Source: Ferruginibacter sp.
GTDB lineage: Bacteria; Bacteroidota; Bacteroidia; Chitinophagales; Chitinophagaceae
DNA: 64,000 nucleotides
NCBI GenBank assembly: GCA_014379625.1
Contig: JACMLJ010000002.1
Span: 62,001 to 126,000, forward strand
Direction: 5' to 3'
This document shows, piece after piece, positions 44,527 through 53,182 of the stretch. Each line of letters begins with the position of its first letter. Position 1 is the stretch's first letter. A program made the position numbers and the translations under genes. The notes under the pieces are model-generated. The model was not told the origin of the DNA, made no database searches, and saw nothing but the letters and a program-made list of their open reading frames with translations.

Positions 44527-46227
44527 TCAGATATTCAACCGTTTCAGTTCCTTAACTGCATAGTCGCAGGCCCTCGCGGTGAGCGCCATGTAGGTGAGGG
44601 ATGGATTTAGGTTGGAGCCCGAAGTCATACAGGAACCATCGGTAATAAACACATTGGGTACTTCATGCATTTGATTGAAGCCGTTCAACACAGAAGTTTT
44701 TGAATTCCTACCCATACGGGCCGTGCCCATCTCGTGATTGGCATTGCCCGGGGCGGAAAGCTTATTGTTAATATTGATATTTTTAAACCCTGCCGATTCC
44801 AGCATTTCTTTTGCCGTATCGCCCATGTCTTCGTGCATCGCTTTTTCATTGTCCTTGAATTCACAATTGATGACAATGATTGGCTGGCCCCATTTATTTT
44901 TTTTATCATGGTTCAGCGTGATCCGGTTATCCGCATAAGGAAGGCATTCACCATAAGCAAAGAGGCCTATTTGCCAACCGCCGGGTTCGGTGAGCGCTTC
45001 CTTCATTTCTGCTCCAATCCCTAAATCAGCCTGGGGCCGATTCCTGTATGCGCTTCCACCCATATTGTAACCACGTATAAATTTGGCGTCCTGCTTTTTC
45101 ACATTGCGGAAACGTGGGATGTAAAAGCTGACAGGCCTGCGCCCGTAATAATACATGTCTTCAAAACCATCCACCGTGGCCGAAGCGGCGAGCCCCTTAT
45201 GGTGATCCATTAAATTGCGCCCTACCTGGTCGTTTCCATTACCCAGGCCATTGGGAAAACGGGGGGAAGTAGAATTCAACAAAATAGCAGTTGTGGCAAC
45301 CGTAGAGGCATTCAGGAAAATAAGGCGTGCGAAAAAACTGGTCGTTTGGTTAGTTTCGGTATCGATTACTTCCACCCCTATTGCCCTTTTTTTCTGTTCA
45401 TCATACAATACTTTATTAACCAGTGAATGGGGTCTCACTGTTAAATTGCCTGTAGCATAGGCGGCTGGCATTGTACTGGCGTTGGTACTGAAATAGGCAC
45501 CATAGGGACAACCCCGGTGACAAAGATCCCGGGCCAGACATTGTCCCCTGCCCTGCACCGCTTTGGTGAGATTGGCAGTTCTGCCCATGATCACTTTACG
45601 GTCGGCGAAACTTGTCTCGGTTTTTTCTTTAAAGAATTTTTCTACGGCATTCATCTCAAAAGGCGGTTGAAAAATCCCATCCGGTAAATGTTTGATATAT
45701 TCTGCCTGGCCGCTTACACCAATAAAAGATTCCACATAATCATACCAGGGGGCAATATCTTTATACCGTATCGGCCAGTCAACCCCAAATCCATCTTTGA
45801 GATTGGCTTCAAAATCAAGGTCGCTCCAGCGGTAACAGGCCCTCGCCCACAATAAAGAACGGCCACCTACAATATCACCCCTGATCCAGTCAAAACGTTT
45901 GGTTTCTTCATAGGGATTTTCCTGGTCGCTGATATAAAAATGTTTATTGTCTTCCCGGTAAGAATAATGCCGGCTTTGAACAAACTGCCGCTTTTTTTCT
46001 TCGGTCGTTAAGCTGAGCCGGTGCGGGAATTCCCAGGGATCGTTGGTTGCTGTCGGGTAATGGGGGTGAACCACATTGCCACCCCGGTCCAGCAGGAGTA
46101 CTTTTAACCCTTTTTCGCAAAGTTCTTTGGCAGCCCAGCCTCCGCTAATACCAGAGCCTACAATGATGGCATCGTAAGTATGTTCTTCTTTTGATTGTTT
46201 TTGGATGGAAGGGGAATCGCCTGGCAT
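44527..46227 (-). CDS. FAD-dependent GMC oxidoreductase
   Basis: A 566-aa flavoprotein. The N-terminal dinucleotide fold is YDAIIVGSGISGGWAAKELC...VLLLDRGG. GDIVGGRSLLWARACYRWS is the FAD-loop region. GRGQCLARDLCHRGCPYG contains four Cys in a pattern seen in the gluconate 2-dehydrogenase large subunit-like members. The C-terminal half has NANHEMGTARMG, and then VTDGSCMTSGSNLNPSLTYMALTARA, the typical end of GMC enzymes with the catalytic His-Asn pair. It probably oxidises a sugar or alcohol in the cytoplasm or at the inner face of the membrane. No small gamma subunit or cytochrome gene is adjacent. Confidence 0.9.
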   Translation of the reverse strand: MPGDSPSIQKQSKEEHTYDAIIVGSGISGGWAAKELCEKGLKVLLLDRGGNVVHPHYPTATNDPWEFPHRLSLTTEEKKRQFVQSRHYSYREDNKHFYISDQENPYEETKRFDWIRGDIVGGRSLLWARACYRWSDLDFEANLKDGFGVDWPIRYKDIAPWYDYVESFIGVSGQAEYIKHLPDGIFQPPFEMNAVEKFFKEKTETSFADRKVIMGRTANLTKAVQGRGQCLARDLCHRGCPYGAYFSTNASTMPAAYATGNLTVRPHSLVNKVLYDEQKKRAIGVEVIDTETNQTTSFFARLIFLNASTVATTAILLNSTSPRFPNGLGNGNDQVGRNLMDHHKGLAASATVDGFEDMYYYGRRPVSFYIPRFRNVKKQDAKFIRGYNMGGSAYRNRPQADLGIGAEMKEALTEPGGWQIGLFAYGECLPYADNRITLNHDKKNKWGQPIIVINCEFKDNEKAMHEDMGDTAKEMLESAGFKNININNKLSAPGNANHEMGTARMGRNSKTSVLNGFNQMHEVPNVFITDGSCMTSGSNLNPSLTYMALTARACDYAVKELKRLNI

Positions 46228-46426
46228 AGCTGGAAGTATATTTTTTGATCTTTTAAAGATTACACTAAATTATCGGATTATTATTAAGATCATTCCGCAT
46301 TTTTTGGAACATTCAAAGTTATAGCCCTTTACGTAGTCCGGCCTGCGGCACCACTGCCATGCCTGTTTGCAATGAGTGGTTAATTAAAGCACTTCAAAGC
46401 CTGCTCAATGAAAAGGCATATTTATG

Positions 46427-47659
46427 CTACATCTCCCTTCTTTTTATTTCCTTTTTTATAAGACTTAATTCCCTCCCTGTTTGTCCGCTCATGGAACTGT
46501 TTTCTTCCGCCCTTCTCATCAGGTAGGGGATCACATCTTTGATGGGGCCAAAGGGTAAGTACTTGCTTACAGAACAACCTGACTTCGCAAGATTGAAAGT
46601 GATATTGTCACTCATGCCATACAACTGCGAGAAATGCACATGTGGATGATGATGGGGCAATCCCTTTTTGTCCAGTAATTGAGTGGCGAGCAAATTACTG
46701 CTGTCGTTATGAGATGCAACAATTACAGCGATCTTATCCAGGTGGTCGATGCAAAATTCAACCGCGGCGTTGTAATCTTTATCGCAGGCTTCTTTATCCG
46801 GTTGTATGGGTGATGGATAATTCATATCAGCCGCTCTTTTTCTTTCATTCTCCATATAGGCGCCGCGTACTAATTTTGCCCCTAAAATAAAATTTCTTTC
46901 TGCCGCCGCCTCGTATGAATCCCGCAGGAATTGCAGGCGGTCCGTCCTGTACAACTGGAGGGTATTGTATACGGTCACCCCACCCTTATTTAAAGTATCC
47001 ATCATCATAATCGTTAATGCATCTACCGGGCCCTGTATCCATGTTTCTTCAGCGTCTACCAGTACACCCACTTTTTTTTCGCCGGCAGTTTGACAAATCC
47101 TGATCATCCGCCCCTGAACCCTTTGCCATTCTTCTTTTTCGGATTGGGGTAACAGTTCGAGTGCCGTTAAATAGCGTTTCATCAAAGTACCTGCTTTCTG
47201 CTGCATCAACACGTCAATTTTTTCCAATAATGCGAACCGCGAAAAGCCAGTAACTTTAATACTCATAAAAGGAATATTAGATTGGGTAGCGGCATAGTTG
47301 ATCACGCGGATAAATTCTTCGGTAGCGTGATCAAAGCCATGTTCACCGTCATCACCGCCCTCTACTCCATAATCTAAAATTACCTGCACATTGTACTCAC
47401 CCAGTTTTTTGACAACAGTAGCTGTTTCCGCCAGTGTTTCACCGCCTACAAATTGACGGAAGATTGTCTTACGGATGATGGTATTTGTAAAAGGTAACTT
47501 CCATTTCATGGCAATCGGGGTTAGCTTTAACCCCAGGTTTACCAGCCATTGAGTACCCATTATAGAAAAGAGGAATTGCGCCTTTTTAAGATCCTCATCT
47601 TTTTTATAAGCAAAAGCGTATTCGGTATTGTTGAAAGAAATAACGGGTGTAGTATCCAT
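46427..47659 (-). CDS. Proline dehydrogenase
   Basis: About 410 aa from the ATG at 47659. An upstream in-frame ATG exists at 47704, but a -7 promoter box lies between them and the short form is the family's usual N-terminus. The PRODH TIM barrel is clear: FVGGETLAETATVVKKL, VQVILDYGVEGG, IKVTGFSRFALLEKI, VLVDAEETWIQGPVDAL, and the FAD/proline signature LVRGAYMENERKRA. HNDSSNLLATQLL and LPFGPIKDVIPYLMRRAEEN follow near the end. It converts proline to pyrroline-5-carboxylate, using FAD and feeding electrons to the respiratory chain. It is the short stand-alone enzyme, not the bifunctional PutA. Confidence 0.94.
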   Translation of the reverse strand: MDTTPVISFNNTEYAFAYKKDEDLKKAQFLFSIMGTQWLVNLGLKLTPIAMKWKLPFTNTIIRKTIFRQFVGGETLAETATVVKKLGEYNVQVILDYGVEGGDDGEHGFDHATEEFIRVINYAATQSNIPFMSIKVTGFSRFALLEKIDVLMQQKAGTLMKRYLTALELLPQSEKEEWQRVQGRMIRICQTAGEKKVGVLVDAEETWIQGPVDALTIMMMDTLNKGGVTVYNTLQLYRTDRLQFLRDSYEAAAERNFILGAKLVRGAYMENERKRAADMNYPSPIQPDKEACDKDYNAAVEFCIDHLDKIAVIVASHNDSSNLLATQLLDKKGLPHHHPHVHFSQLYGMSDNITFNLAKSGCSVSKYLPFGPIKDVIPYLMRRAEENSSMSGQTGRELSLIKKEIKRREM

Positions 47660-47677
47660 AGAATTTGAAAATTTGCG

Positions 47678-47685
47678 CAAAGATA
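47678..47685 (-). promoter_or_regulatory. -7 promoter element of the proline dehydrogenase gene
   Basis: On the minus strand the sequence reads TATCTTTG, an exact TAnnTTTG, 19 bp before the ATG at 47659. A leader of about 15 nt would result. No clear -33 TTTG. Confidence 0.5.
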
Positions 47686-47967
47686 AGGAATACAAATTGT
47701 GCACATTTTCGACTACGCATCGTTTTGCATTCCCGGAGTAGCGAAATTCATTGCTGTTGCTGCCCGATGGAAATGCTTAAGAGAAAGAATACCATTAATT
47801 AAACGAAAACCATTAATAGAAAGATGGCACACCGAACAGATAACAGTGAGCGGTAAAATGTTCATTGCTCCAATTTGCTGCTGCGTATTTTGCCGATCTG
47901 TGGCTGCTGTTTAGTTTGCCCGAAATTTTTAACCTCTCCATGTTGATGAAACTACTTTTATAAATAC

Positions 47968-48000
47968 GGATAAAAACGGATAAAAAATCCATTTTTATCC
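47968..48000 (+). promoter_or_regulatory. Putative operator: three GGATAAAAA copies
   Basis: GGATAAAAA occurs at 47968-47976 and 47978-47986 (direct) and as its complement TTTTTATCC at 47992-48000. The second and third copies form a perfect 9-bp inverted repeat with a 5-nt spacer. It sits 11 bp before the -7 box, over the -33 region. Confidence 0.5.
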
Positions 48001-48010
48001 AAAAAGGGTT

Positions 48011-48018
48011 TATATTTG
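48011..48018 (+). promoter_or_regulatory. -7 promoter element of the small regulator gene
   Basis: TATATTTG matches TAnnTTTG exactly and lies 21 bp before the ATG at 48039. The -33 region is occupied by the GGATAAAAA repeats. Confidence 0.5.
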
Positions 48019-48038
48019 GCGGTATTAAAATTAAAACT

Positions 48039-48263
48039 ATGGCAGAAATCAGGTTGAACATCGATGACGGGTTTTTTGAAAGTTTAAAAAAAGAAACTGG
48101 TATTAAAAAAACCGCACAGTTAACAAATGAAGCGCTAAATTTATTAAAATGGGCTGCTTCTGAAATTCGGGCAGGAAGAATTCTTACAACATCAAATGCG
48201 GATGGTTCTGGACAAAAAAAAATTGTTATCCCCAGTTTAGAAAACGCGAAGTTAACTAAGTAA
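48039..48263 (+). CDS. Small RHH-like protein (putative regulator)
   Basis: A 74-aa soluble protein of no firm family. Its plan resembles a ribbon-helix-helix protein: a first beta strand (MAEIRLNID), a helix (FFESLKKETGIKK), and a second helix (AQLTNEALNLLKWAASEIRAG). The tail GRILTTSNADG...KIVIPSLENAKL is similar to small bacterial proteins of this kind. If it binds DNA it could recognise the GGATAAAAA operator in front of it. It lies 22 bp upstream of a membrane-protein gene in the same direction, so the two are probably an operon. Confidence 0.6.
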   Translation: MAEIRLNIDDGFFESLKKETGIKKTAQLTNEALNLLKWAASEIRAGRILTTSNADGSGQKKIVIPSLENAKLTK

Positions 48264-48285
48264 GCTAACCAGTAAAAATAATACT

Positions 48286-48819
48286 ATGGCAGATGATGAA
48301 AAAACTGCTGCTGACGTTAAAATTGCTGCCGATGAAAAAGCTGTTGCAGGTGAAAAAGTTGCTGCTGACGAAAAGGCTGAGGAAGATATTTTAGCGCCCA
48401 ATCCAGTAGTTACAGTGGGCTCAGATGAAGTTGAGTTTGTAAGTAGTAATGAGAATAATGTTACGGTATTACCCCCAATTACAAAGGTTGGATATAAACT
48501 TTCAATATTCATTCTTTGTATAGTTACCGCTTTTTTAGTTGGATTGGTTTTACTTATAAGTTTTAAAACATTTGATGCCTCAGACAAGATTACCATGTCA
48601 TCAGCTTCTGTGTCTGATACGGTTTTTTCTCAGCAAAAGGAAATAATTAAAAGCTTACAGGAAGAAAAAAAGAATTACAGGGATTTTATTGTGCAGATTA
48701 GCCAGATGGTTCTGCTTAATTTATTACTGCCAACTTTAACTGCAATTCTTGGTTATATATTTGGGTCAAGGGAAGGTTCTAATACCGTAAGAAAAAATGA
48801 CAATGTTCCCGTTACTTAA
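48286..48819 (+). CDS. Membrane protein with acidic/alanine N-terminus
   Basis: A 177-aa protein. Residues ~1-33 are imperfect Ala-Ala-Asp-x-Lys repeats (AADVKIAADEKAVAGEK), unlike the rest. TM1 is residues ~71-93 (LSIFILCIVTAFLVGLVLLISF), preceded by a hydrophilic stretch. Residues ~110-135 can form a coiled coil (SQQKEIIKSLQEEKKN). TM2 is at ~141-159 (LLNLLLPTLTAILGYIFG), a motif I have seen at the C-terminus of other bacterial two-TM proteins. Function unknown. It probably forms a unit with the 74-aa protein just upstream. Confidence 0.65.
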   Translation: MADDEKTAADVKIAADEKAVAGEKVAADEKAEEDILAPNPVVTVGSDEVEFVSSNENNVTVLPPITKVGYKLSIFILCIVTAFLVGLVLLISFKTFDASDKITMSSASVSDTVFSQQKEIIKSLQEEKKNYRDFIVQISQMVLLNLLLPTLTAILGYIFGSREGSNTVRKNDNVPVT

Positions 48820-48923
48820 CTCTTTTGATAGTAATTTTCTGCAAGCTTGTTGACGTTTGCTTATTTTTAAAATTCTTATGTATCGTTTGAATTTTTGTCT
48901 GTCAAAAAATAGTGGCCAACTCA

Positions 48924-49643
48924 TTATATCGCCTGGTGATTAAAAGGCTGCAATACCATTTCGCTTACCACCCCGCTGGAAGGTTGCTGGCATAAAAACC
49001 AAATGGCTTTGGCGGCTTCTTCGGCCTGTATCATCTTTTCCCTTTGCACTTTTAAATCAATGTTATCCCAAAAAGGAGAATCAACGCCACCCAAAAATAA
49101 ATTGGTAATGCGTATATCCGTTCGCTTTAGTTCTTCCCGGATGCTTTGCATCATGCCTACCAATCCGTATTTACTGGCACTGTATGCTGCTGCGCCGGCC
49201 ATGGGAACCTTGCCCAATATGCCGGGAATATTGATGATAAGTCCTTTTTTGATTTCTTTCATTGCAGGCAAAAATGCTTTTATCAATAAGAACGGTGCAT
49301 ATAAATTGTAATTCAGGGTTTTTAAGAAATCAACTTCCGTTAAGTTTTCCACTGATTTGATAATGCCGATGCCTGCCGCATTCACCAGTATATCAATAGC
49401 GTCTAATTGCTGAAAATATTTTTCTTTTAATTCGTTTACGGCTGCGGGTTGGGATATGTCCAAAGCAAAAGTCCTTTCCGCGGGAACGCTATTTTCTTTT
49501 GCAACCACCTGCAACTTTTGTTCGTTTCGGCCCGTAAGAAATAATCTGCCCCCGCTTCCTGCAAGTAAACGTGCTACTGCTGATCCGATACCGCCGGTTG
49601 CACCCACTATCAATACATTTTTACCATTTAAAGTTTCTATCAT
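48924..49643 (-). CDS. Short-chain dehydrogenase/reductase
   Basis: A 239-aa classical SDR. The NAD(P) binding motif is VLIVGATGGIGSAVARLLAG (TGxxxGxG). DISQPAAVNEL marks the Asp after beta3, and ILVNAAGIG is the NNAG-equivalent. The catalytic Ser-Tyr-Lys is AAYSASKYGLVGM (Y-x-x-x-K). The loop following has GVDSPFWDNI. It would be a cytoplasmic oxidoreductase on an unknown alcohol or ketone. Divergent to the photolyase gene, 60 bp apart. Confidence 0.9.
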   Translation of the reverse strand: MIETLNGKNVLIVGATGGIGSAVARLLAGSGGRLFLTGRNEQKLQVVAKENSVPAERTFALDISQPAAVNELKEKYFQQLDAIDILVNAAGIGIIKSVENLTEVDFLKTLNYNLYAPFLLIKAFLPAMKEIKKGLIINIPGILGKVPMAGAAAYSASKYGLVGMMQSIREELKRTDIRITNLFLGGVDSPFWDNIDLKVQREKMIQAEEAAKAIWFLCQQPSSGVVSEMVLQPFNHQAI

Positions 49644-49703
49644 AAAATCTTTTGCTCATCTAAACAAAGCTGTAATCAATTTGTTTGGTGATGGGCGGTA
49701 GTA

Positions 49704-51185
49704 ATGAAAGAAATCACTATCATATTTCCACACCAGCTTTTTGAACATCACCCCGCCATTGAAACCGGTCGGGATGTTTACTTAATAGAAGAAACACTTT
49801 TTTTTAACCAATATAATTTTCATCGGCAAAAATTAGTATTGCACAGGGCAAGCATGAAAGCTTACGAAGATTTTTTAGTAAATAAAAAAATAGCCGTAAA
49901 ATATATCCAGGCTAACACGCCACAAGCTGATATTAGAAAATTGCTGGCCGATCTGCACCAGCAAAACATTACCACCATTCATATTGCCGATGTTGTGGAT
50001 GACTGGTTGCGGCGACGGGTATTTAAAACTTGTTTAAAATATGCTATCCGGGTTGTGGAAAAGGCGTCACCCAATTTTTTAAATATACCAGGGAACTTAA
50101 AGGCATATTTTGATAAAAAGGGTAACTATTTTCAAACAGCATTTTATACGGATCAGCGCCGGCAAAGAAATATTTTAATAGATGCAGGCGGCCAACCCGA
50201 AGGGGGCCGGTGGAGCTTTGATGCGGACAACAGGCAAAAGTTTCCTGCAACCGCCCTGGTACCCGAAGTAAATGAGGCAAAAGAAAATGTATATGTCCTA
50301 GAAGCGAAAGAATATATTGCCAAAAACTATCCGGCTAATTATGGCCGGGTAGAAAAATTTATTTATCCTGTTGATTTTGCAGGCGCGGAAAAATGGCTGG
50401 ATGAATTTTTGAAGGAGCGCTTTGTACTATTTGGCGTGTATGAAGATGCCATTGTAGCAAAAGAACATTTTCTGCACCATTCAGTGATAAGCCCCCTGCT
50501 GAATATTGGTTTATTATCACCGCAGGATGTTATAGATAAAGCAATAAAAGCCGCTGTAAAATACCAGGTACCGCTCAACTCACTGGAAGGGTTTATCCGT
50601 CAAATATTAGGCTGGCGCGAGTTTATAAGAATGGTATATGAAAGGGAAGGCGCCAAACAACGTACAAAAAATTACTGGGGCTTTACAAGAAAGATACCTG
50701 CGGGTTTCTGGACAGGCGACACCGGCATCGCACCTGTTGATAATGTGATAAAAAAACTTTTGCAAACCGGTTACAGCCATCATATAGAAAGACTGATGGT
50801 AATAGGAAATTTTATGTTACTCTGCGAATTTGACCCCGATGAAGTGTACCGCTGGTTTATGGAAATGTATATAGATGCGTATGACTGGGTGATGGTGCCC
50901 AATGTATACGGGATGACACAATTTGCGGATGGCGGGCTGATGACTACCAAACCCTACATCAGCGGCAGTAATTATTTACTAAAGATGAGTGATTATAAAA
51001 AAGGGGAATGGACAGCAACCTGGGATGGTTTATTCTGGCGTTTTATGCATGTACACAGGGATTTCTTTTTAAAGAACCCAAGGCTCGGCATGCTGATAAA
51101 AACATTTGATAAAATGCCCGCTGAAAAGAAAAGCAAACACCTTACCAACGCTGAAAATTATTTAGCGAAAATTGATCATGAATAA
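49704..51185 (+). CDS. PhrB-like cryptochrome/photolyase family protein, iron-sulfur cysteines mostly lost
   Basis: A 493-aa protein of the FeS-BCP/PhrB group (earlier called photolyase-related). ITIIFPHQLFEHHPAIE is its N-terminal nucleotide-fold, and later IRQILGWREFIRMVYEREG, then the FAD-binding helices (GNFMLLCEFDP...WFMEMYIDAYDWVMVPNVYGMTQFADGG, TKPYISGSNYLLKMSDY, WDGLFWRFMHVHRDFF). FAD binding and a (6-4) or CPD photolyase or signalling role are predicted. In PhrB four Cys hold a [4Fe-4S] cluster; here Cys374 (in MLLCEF) is kept but the C-x-x-C after SDY is K432 and E435, and the fourth is absent. It should therefore lack the cluster. Confidence 0.88.
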   Translation: MKEITIIFPHQLFEHHPAIETGRDVYLIEETLFFNQYNFHRQKLVLHRASMKAYEDFLVNKKIAVKYIQANTPQADIRKLLADLHQQNITTIHIADVVDDWLRRRVFKTCLKYAIRVVEKASPNFLNIPGNLKAYFDKKGNYFQTAFYTDQRRQRNILIDAGGQPEGGRWSFDADNRQKFPATALVPEVNEAKENVYVLEAKEYIAKNYPANYGRVEKFIYPVDFAGAEKWLDEFLKERFVLFGVYEDAIVAKEHFLHHSVISPLLNIGLLSPQDVIDKAIKAAVKYQVPLNSLEGFIRQILGWREFIRMVYEREGAKQRTKNYWGFTRKIPAGFWTGDTGIAPVDNVIKKLLQTGYSHHIERLMVIGNFMLLCEFDPDEVYRWFMEMYIDAYDWVMVPNVYGMTQFADGGLMTTKPYISGSNYLLKMSDYKKGEWTATWDGLFWRFMHVHRDFFLKNPRLGMLIKTFDKMPAEKKSKHLTNAENYLAKIDHE

Positions 51186-51240
51186 AATAGCCACCCGGCA
51201 TTTAAGCCTGATAAAAGACAATCACAAATTCTTACAATAG

Positions 51241-51386
51241 GCGCCTGGGCAGAAAAAAATGCAAACAAGTTGTCATTTTTTTTTGCAGATTATTTATTAA
51301 TAGAATTACGGCGTTTTTACATTAGCACATTAGCAAATTTAACATGCAAGCTCTTCCTTTAGTTTTAATCGCTCCGGTTAATTTAG
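51241..51386 (+). repeat. Dispersed non-coding repeat, copy B
   Basis: The reverse complement of this stretch aligns to 5408-5551 with about three quarters of bases alike. It lies between the photolyase-like gene and the convergent GH3 gene. Neither copy has a reading frame running through it. Confidence 0.75.
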
Positions 51387-51416
51387 TTTCCAGCACGGTT
51401 GATTTATCCTTTAACA

Positions 51417-52943
51417 TTAATTCATCCGGGTTTCAACCTTTGCAGACTGAGAACCTGCCCATTCTTTTAATTCGTCTGCAATAAGCCTGTCATTACTTAA
51501 CCTGGGAACTTTATTTTGCCCGCCAAGCTTACCAATACTCTTCATATAATCTATAAAGCCATGCTTTTTTACGATGGAAATTTTAAGTGGCTGTAAAATA
51601 TTCCCTCCAATTAAATCATCATAATATACGTTTTTTACACGCAGGTTATCATCCACTTTTTTTGCAAATACTTCCAGGTCGCCGGGGATATTTTCAAACT
51701 CAATGAACCACTCGTGAAAACTTTTACCGCCGTCCATTGCGATCATTGGCGCCACGGTAAATTCCGTGATATGAATATTTTCCGCTGCGGCCGCTTCTAA
51801 TAATGCCGACTCCACTTCTTCGCCAATTACATGCTCGCCAAATGCCGAGATAAAATGTTTGGTTCTTCCGGTAACGACAATACGATAGGGATTGGTGGAA
51901 ATAAACTTAATGGTATCGCCAATATTATAGCCCCACAAACCTGCGTTGTTATTCACGATCATCGCGTAATTTTCACCTACCCTAACATCCTTCAGTGTTA
52001 ACCGCGGGGGCAGTTCATTAAAAATATCCGCCGCCGGAACAAATTCAAAAAATATCCCGCTGTTGGTATTTAGCAACAACCCTTCTTCTTTCTGCGAATC
52101 CTGGAATGCAAAGAACCCTTCGCTTGCCGGATATAGTTCTATGCAATCCACCTTACGCCCGATGCTTTCAAACAATTTAGCTTTATAGGGTTCAAAGTTT
52201 ACACCCCCCTGTACCATTACGCTGAAATCGGGAAATAATTCGCCGACTTTTTTCCCGCTCTTTTCCGTCAGCCTGTCAAAATACATTTGCATCCAGGGTG
52301 GTATGCCGCTAATGAGGGTCATATCCTGCTGAATGGTTTCTGCAACAATTTTATCTAATTTTTCTTCCCACTCTTCTATACAATTTGTTTCATAAGATGG
52401 AAGCTGGTTGGCCCGCAAATACTTAGGCACATGGTGGTTCACAATTCCGCTTAATCTTCCCGTAGGTATGCCCCCTACCCTTTCCAGTTCGGGCGAGCCA
52501 CTTAAAAAAATAAGTTTCCCATTTGAAAATTTTGTATTGCCGGTTTCGGCCATATAGCACAACAAAGCGTTACGGGCGGTGTTGATATGATTGTTTATAG
52601 AGTCTTTGCTGATGGGTATATATTTTACACCACTGGTAGTACCACTTGTTTTGGCGAAGTAAATGGGCTGTCCTTTCCAAAGCACATTGTGTTTGCCTTG
52701 TTTTATTTTTTCAATATAAGGTTTAAATGCTTCATAGTCCCTGATGGGTACCTGTTTTACAAAGTCTTCGTAGGTCTTGATATTTACGAACCCATGATCT
52801 TTTCCAAAATCAGTTTTAGCCCCGGTTTTTACCAGGTAATTGAAAATGGATTGCTGGTCTTCCACCGCGGTTTCCATTCCCTTTTTGATTTGTTTGTAAA
52901 TATATCCTGCAAAAGGTTTCGCTAAGAAAGATTTTATTTTCAT
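51417..52943 (-). CDS. GH3-type acyl-AMP/amino acid adenylase
   Basis: A 508-aa member of the GH3 auxin-responsive promoter family (bacterial type), part of the ANL adenylating superfamily. The phosphate loop is YFAKTSGTTSGVKYIPISK (T-S-G-T-T-x-G). The mid-motif GGVNFEPYKAKLFES and IELYPASEGFFAFQD (the Y-x-x-S-E-G region) hold the adenylate. The later LWGYNIGDTIKFIS (GD) and VVTGRTKHFISAFGEHV are the hinge/core motifs. In plants these join amino acids to jasmonate or auxin. The bacterial members are thought to activate an unknown carboxylic acid. Ends with an RHN-type tail. It is convergent with the photolyase-like gene. Confidence 0.9.
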   Translation of the reverse strand: MKIKSFLAKPFAGYIYKQIKKGMETAVEDQQSIFNYLVKTGAKTDFGKDHGFVNIKTYEDFVKQVPIRDYEAFKPYIEKIKQGKHNVLWKGQPIYFAKTSGTTSGVKYIPISKDSINNHINTARNALLCYMAETGNTKFSNGKLIFLSGSPELERVGGIPTGRLSGIVNHHVPKYLRANQLPSYETNCIEEWEEKLDKIVAETIQQDMTLISGIPPWMQMYFDRLTEKSGKKVGELFPDFSVMVQGGVNFEPYKAKLFESIGRKVDCIELYPASEGFFAFQDSQKEEGLLLNTNSGIFFEFVPAADIFNELPPRLTLKDVRVGENYAMIVNNNAGLWGYNIGDTIKFISTNPYRIVVTGRTKHFISAFGEHVIGEEVESALLEAAAAENIHITEFTVAPMIAMDGGKSFHEWFIEFENIPGDLEVFAKKVDDNLRVKNVYYDDLIGGNILQPLKISIVKKHGFIDYMKSIGKLGGQNKVPRLSNDRLIADELKEWAGSQSAKVETRMN

Positions 52944-53142
52944 GGCCTATTCCACCAAAGGAAATTTTGTAATCGTTAATAATTTAAAAACCGGTGCTGG
53001 TTACAATTCATGGCAAAAGTAGATGCTTTTCTTTTATAATTCATTTGGTTTTACAGGTGGTGTATATTAAATTTCAACAAACCCTGCGCGGAGAAAATTG
53101 GCAATACCCTGTTTTATGCTATTCCTTAAAAACCCGGCCCTA

Positions 53143-53177
53143 TTGAAAGAGATTTTGGAGGGGGCTGCGTATCTTTG
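53143..53177 (+). promoter_or_regulatory. Candidate promoter directly in front of mtaB
   Basis: TATCTTTG at 53170-53177 is an exact -7 element; TTG at 53143-53145 lies 24 nt upstream, slightly long for -33. The ATG follows only 5 bp later, so the transcript would begin at or next to the start codon. Confidence 0.45.
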
Positions 53178-53182
53178 CACTA

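Larger units (their letters stand above)
47705..48038. other. Divergent intergenic region with operator
   Basis: 334 bp between proline dehydrogenase and a small regulator gene. Its 3' end has the GGATAAAAA repeats and -7 box listed separately. No other gene is seen; the short plus-strand frame at 47699-47914 is not protein-like. Confidence 0.5.

Noticed and set aside
47699..47914. 71-aa plus-strand frame upstream of the small regulator
   Set aside because: It overlaps the start region of proline dehydrogenase and has no recognisable features.
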